DNA of 26,191 nt. Origin: PALSA-1355 sp041499515 (GTDB lineage Bacteria; Planctomycetota; Planctomycetia; Pirellulales; PALSA-1355). The DNA is taken from the NCBI GenBank assembly GCA_041499515.1, contig JBGQKM010000040.1, positions 1 through 26,191 on the forward strand, given 5' to 3'. This document shows, piece by piece, positions 24,114-26,191 of the stretch. The notes under the pieces are model-generated. The model did no database searches, was not told where the DNA came from, and saw only the letters and a list, made by a program, of their open reading frames with translations. The number at the start of each line of letters is the position of its first letter. The stretch's first letter is position 1. The translations under genes were made by a program, and so were the position numbers.

Positions 24114-24864
24114 TCACGGCAGTTCGTCCGCGGATGCATCACAGTCCGGGTCACATGGCGTTGGCTGTTGTTCTTCGGGGAGCGTGTCGTCATCCCCAAA
24201 CAACAGTAGATTCCGCTCGACGCCGAGTGACTTGCGCCATCCCGCGGGCACGTCCAGAGCCCCGGCGGCCCGCAACTCATCCACGGTAATCAAGTGTTGG
24301 TCCTTCACAGATCGCCTCCATGAGTTTCGCTTGGGCCGGCTCCATCTCCACGAGCAATGCCAGCACATGCAGGACATTGAGCAGTTCGGTCGTGTACTCG
24401 GCCAGCCAGTGGTCGGGTTGGATATCACCGAGCTTGGACGGCGGCCGGCGGTCGCCGATGATCGGCCGCTCGCCGTTTTTCTTACGGTAACTGAACCACT
24501 GCGTCAAGACTAGCTTGCCGGAGACCTCGTAGTGCCACACCGCGGCCGGCACGTTGTCGATGAACCCCTTGCCGACCAGCAAGCGGTGCCTGGTTTCATC
24601 GTACTGGATTTCATCGGGCATGGAATCCGCATCGTCCGGGATTGCGCCGTCTTTGGGAATCCGCGGCGCTCGTTCCTTCGGCAGCCGCGGCGGCCCCGGC
24701 GGGCGGTTTGCCTTCGGGTCGGCAAAGCGCTCGCCGAAGGTGTGCAGCCAGATCACCCGCCGTCCCAACTCGACCGCTTGGTCGAACAACTTCGGCCGGA
24801 CGGTGATGGGCGGCGAATGGGAGCTACGAAAGGGACGGCAGGAACTGCGGTAACTATCCGGAGC
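24114..24864 (-). pseudogene. Type ISP restriction-modification enzyme, C-terminal remnant
   Basis: The minus strand encodes the C-terminal region of a type ISP restriction/methyltransferase, a single-chain enzyme normally well over 1000 residues. Recognisable pieces are LFDQAVELGRRVIWLHTFGE, then VWHYEVSGKLVLTQWFSYRK, IGDRRPPSKLGDIQPDHW and LLNVLHVLALLVEMEP. The first frame ends in a stop at 24277. The family's continuation, LITVDELRAAGALDVPAGW, lies in another frame down to 24114. An extra base near 24291 restores a smooth join (GPTL then ITVDEL). An in-frame TGA at 24865-24867 precedes the fragment, and the helicase and methylase parts are missing. It is a dead fragment, with only the target-recognition end left. 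Confidence 0.72.
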
Positions 24865-26076
24865 TCATCGTGGCAATAAGACGTCATCAATCCGACAGAC
24901 GGGTGCTCGGTCGATCAACTCTTTGATCAAATCCTTGCGGAAGCCATACGCACGCGCGACGAGTGTGTCCACGTCCGCCTCGTGTTCGCAAATTTTATCC
25001 CAGTGCGATGCAATCTTCGCTAACGCGCGCTTCCAGGTGCGGACCAGCTCCCGGAATTTGTCAGACGACAGCTTGGCCGGAGTTTCTGTGATCGCTTCGA
25101 CGAGCGTTTCACGATTAAATCTCCACGGAGCGGCAAGTTTTCTTGCGAGGTTTCCGTGCTTGTCGAGAAAGAGCAGGTATTCCTGGAACTGGACGCTTGC
25201 CTCTTTGCATGCTTGCCATTCTGCGGATAGCGACTTTCCCACCAAACCGAGTTTGCGGACAGTCGTTTTGGAAGCCATTGGAATTGGAATCCGTGCGAGA
25301 TCGACTTTGCTGACCTTCGGAAACTTGTCGCCGAACATGCGATTCGACCAGCGACCGTAGCACGCTGACATCACTCGGCTGTTCAAGATGGCCAACAAGT
25401 ATTCAAGACTGAATCCCTTTACTGGACACGTGAGCGAGAAGAGGGTATTGAGGTAGAGAAATGGCCCAGTTGGGTACGAGATGCATGCTGCGATTCGATT
25501 CCAGAAAATTTGCTGGACCAGAACGCGGGCCAGCTTGTAATGGCTCAAGTCGCGTTTGTCGCAGAGACCGTCTGAGTATTTGAGAAAAGCGGCTTGTGAG
25601 GGGACTTGAAAATAACGTTGCACCTCATTGCCGGTGATAAAGGGGTACCAGTCGGAACCGAGCTTCCTATCGGAATGGAACGCTCTCGATTCGATGACCT
25701 CGCTACTGACCTTCCGTTGGTGGTAGACCTGAATTCCGACAGTGACATCGCAGCACTCGGAAAGCCGCCGGCTATTGCCTGCGATGCGATCGAGCTCGCC
25801 CGCGAGTCGCGGCTCGTAGATCGTTTCGAAACGGGCGCTTGGTTCGTTGGCCCAGTCAGTCGCATCCGCGACGAAATCGTACCGCCATACTTCCTCTGCG
25901 AGGCGCGTACATTTCTCGGCCTCGGTACCGCCCGTGGCTATGGTTCTGACGTGTGTCTCGACCGGCTCCGCGTCGGATTGCTTTTTTCAAAGAACGACGA
26001 TGCAAGCGTCGTGGTTCACGTCTTCAAAGACTTTCCAGACATTGACGATCTCTAAGTTCGAGTTTCGCGTTTTGTG
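24865..26076 (-). pseudogene. Type IIG restriction-modification enzyme, C-terminal remnant
   Basis: The minus strand carries about 400 codons of the C-terminal half of a type IIG (Eco57I/TaqI-like) enzyme. The upstream piece reads VWKVFEDVNHDACIVVL, followed by an in-frame TGA (25987-25989) and then KKQSDAEP in the same frame. Further on are LSECCDVTVGIQVYHQRK, SDWYPFITGNEVQRYFQVP, and a TaqI-like specificity region with GFSLEYLLAILNSR and MFGDKFPKVSKVDLARIPIP. The last domain ends at the stop at 24865. The methyltransferase catalytic motif (NPPY type) and all N-terminal parts are absent. The similarity fades near 26076, where the insertion-sequence-like end begins. A nonsense mutation plus truncation makes it a pseudogene. 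Confidence 0.7.
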
Positions 26077-26097
26077 CTAGCGTAGTTGACGGAAAGC

Positions 26098-26157
26098 ACG
26101 AGCCTCGCTCACGATGCGGGTAGGTCTTGCAAACCACTCGCACGCAAGGAGGCTCGT
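26098..26157 (+). promoter_or_regulatory. Inverted repeat that can mask the ribosome-binding site
   Basis: ACGAGCCTC (26098-26106) is exactly complementary to GAGGCTCGT (26149-26157), with a 42-base loop. The right arm overlaps the AAGGAGG Shine-Dalgarno sequence (26146-26152) and abuts the ATG at 26158. If transcription starts upstream of 26098, the RNA could fold and hide the start site. Reading in from an outside promoter is a known hazard that insertion sequences block this way. Confidence 0.45.
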
Positions 26158-26191
26158 ATGAATCTTGTTACTTCTTTTTTGGTGATGTTGC
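26158..26191 (+). CDS. Start of a probable transposase (cut by window end)
   Basis: An ATG with AAGGAGG 5 bases upstream opens a frame that runs off the window: MNLVTSFLVML. The hydrophobic opening resembles the first residues of DDE transposases of the IS701/IS4-like kind, but eleven residues cannot assign a family. Position supports a mobile element: it begins just where the broken type IIG gene loses its homology, and the gene points away from it. Terminal repeats and a target duplication cannot be checked because the other end is outside the window. Confidence 0.4.
   Translation, partial: MNLVTSFLVML

Noticed and set aside
25606..26055. Plus-strand frame of 149 codons that looks fairly protein-like
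   Set aside because: The minus strand is open through the same stretch and matches the type IIG specificity region, including VFEDVNHDACIVVL and SDWYPFITGNEVQRYFQ. The plus frame has no family.
1..26191. CRISPR array or tandem-spacer structure
   Set aside because: I found no regularly spaced direct repeats of 25-40 bases. The repeats present are short, palindromic or coding low-complexity.

Overview
The window looks like a chromosomal segment from a Planctomycetota bacterium, probably Pirellulales-like. The evidence is a set of families concentrated in that phylum: a two-domain DUF1080 secreted protein, a DUF1501 protein paired with a cytochrome c/DUF1549/DUF1553 protein, a redoxin/cytochrome c/copper-monooxygenase fusion, and the hpnCDE squalene genes. 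Base composition is GC-rich. Shine-Dalgarno sites are clear for some genes and absent for others. The lineage is inferred from gene content, because no rRNA or other marker is present.

Layout. 1-405 is non-coding and carries palindromic repeats. 406-2525 holds a small membrane protein, a secreted DUF1080 protein and a CBS-domain protein. 2590-6979 is an isoprenoid block: ispH on the minus strand, divergent from the hpnC-hpnD-hpnE operon on the plus strand. The operon's junctions overlap by ATGA. IspH makes IPP/DMAPP, and HpnC/D/E convert farnesyl diphosphate to squalene, the hopanoid precursor. No squalene-hopene cyclase is in the window. 7078-12477 is a signalling/motility block: an unknown multi-pass membrane protein, then (divergent) a large HD-GYP-like/PAS/GGDEF protein followed closely by a flagellin/FlgL-like protein. 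12619-14808 holds a Mn-type superoxide dismutase and a Tyr/Pro/Gly-rich lipoprotein. 14836-19272 is the minus-strand DUF1501 + PSCyt1/DUF1549/DUF1553 pair. 19354-20809 has a small orphan protein and a second, degenerate GGDEF protein. 20901-23461 has a candidate 46-residue membrane protein, an intact tRNA-Asp(GTC) with its own promoter and terminator, and the redoxin/cytochrome/monooxygenase fusion.

The right end (about 23.8-26.2 kb) differs in character. A 3'-terminal tRNA fragment with no 5' half lies at about 23805-23830 and looks like an attachment-site scar. Beyond it are two broken restriction-modification genes in tandem on the minus strand: the C-terminal part of a type ISP enzyme (frameshifted at about 24291) and the C-terminal part of a type IIG enzyme (in-frame TGA at 25987-25989, 5' end lost). 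The type IIG remnant stops next to what looks like the left end of an insertion sequence. That element's first open frame begins at 26158 behind a strong Shine-Dalgarno site, which a 9-bp inverted repeat could mask. I read this as a decaying defence island with an insertion element in it.

The most useful leads are the tRNA scar plus restriction graveyard, the c-di-GMP proteins with altered catalytic motifs, the unrecognised C-terminal region of the large GGDEF protein, and several short genes with good expression signals (19354-19677, 20901-21041, 13383-13457).
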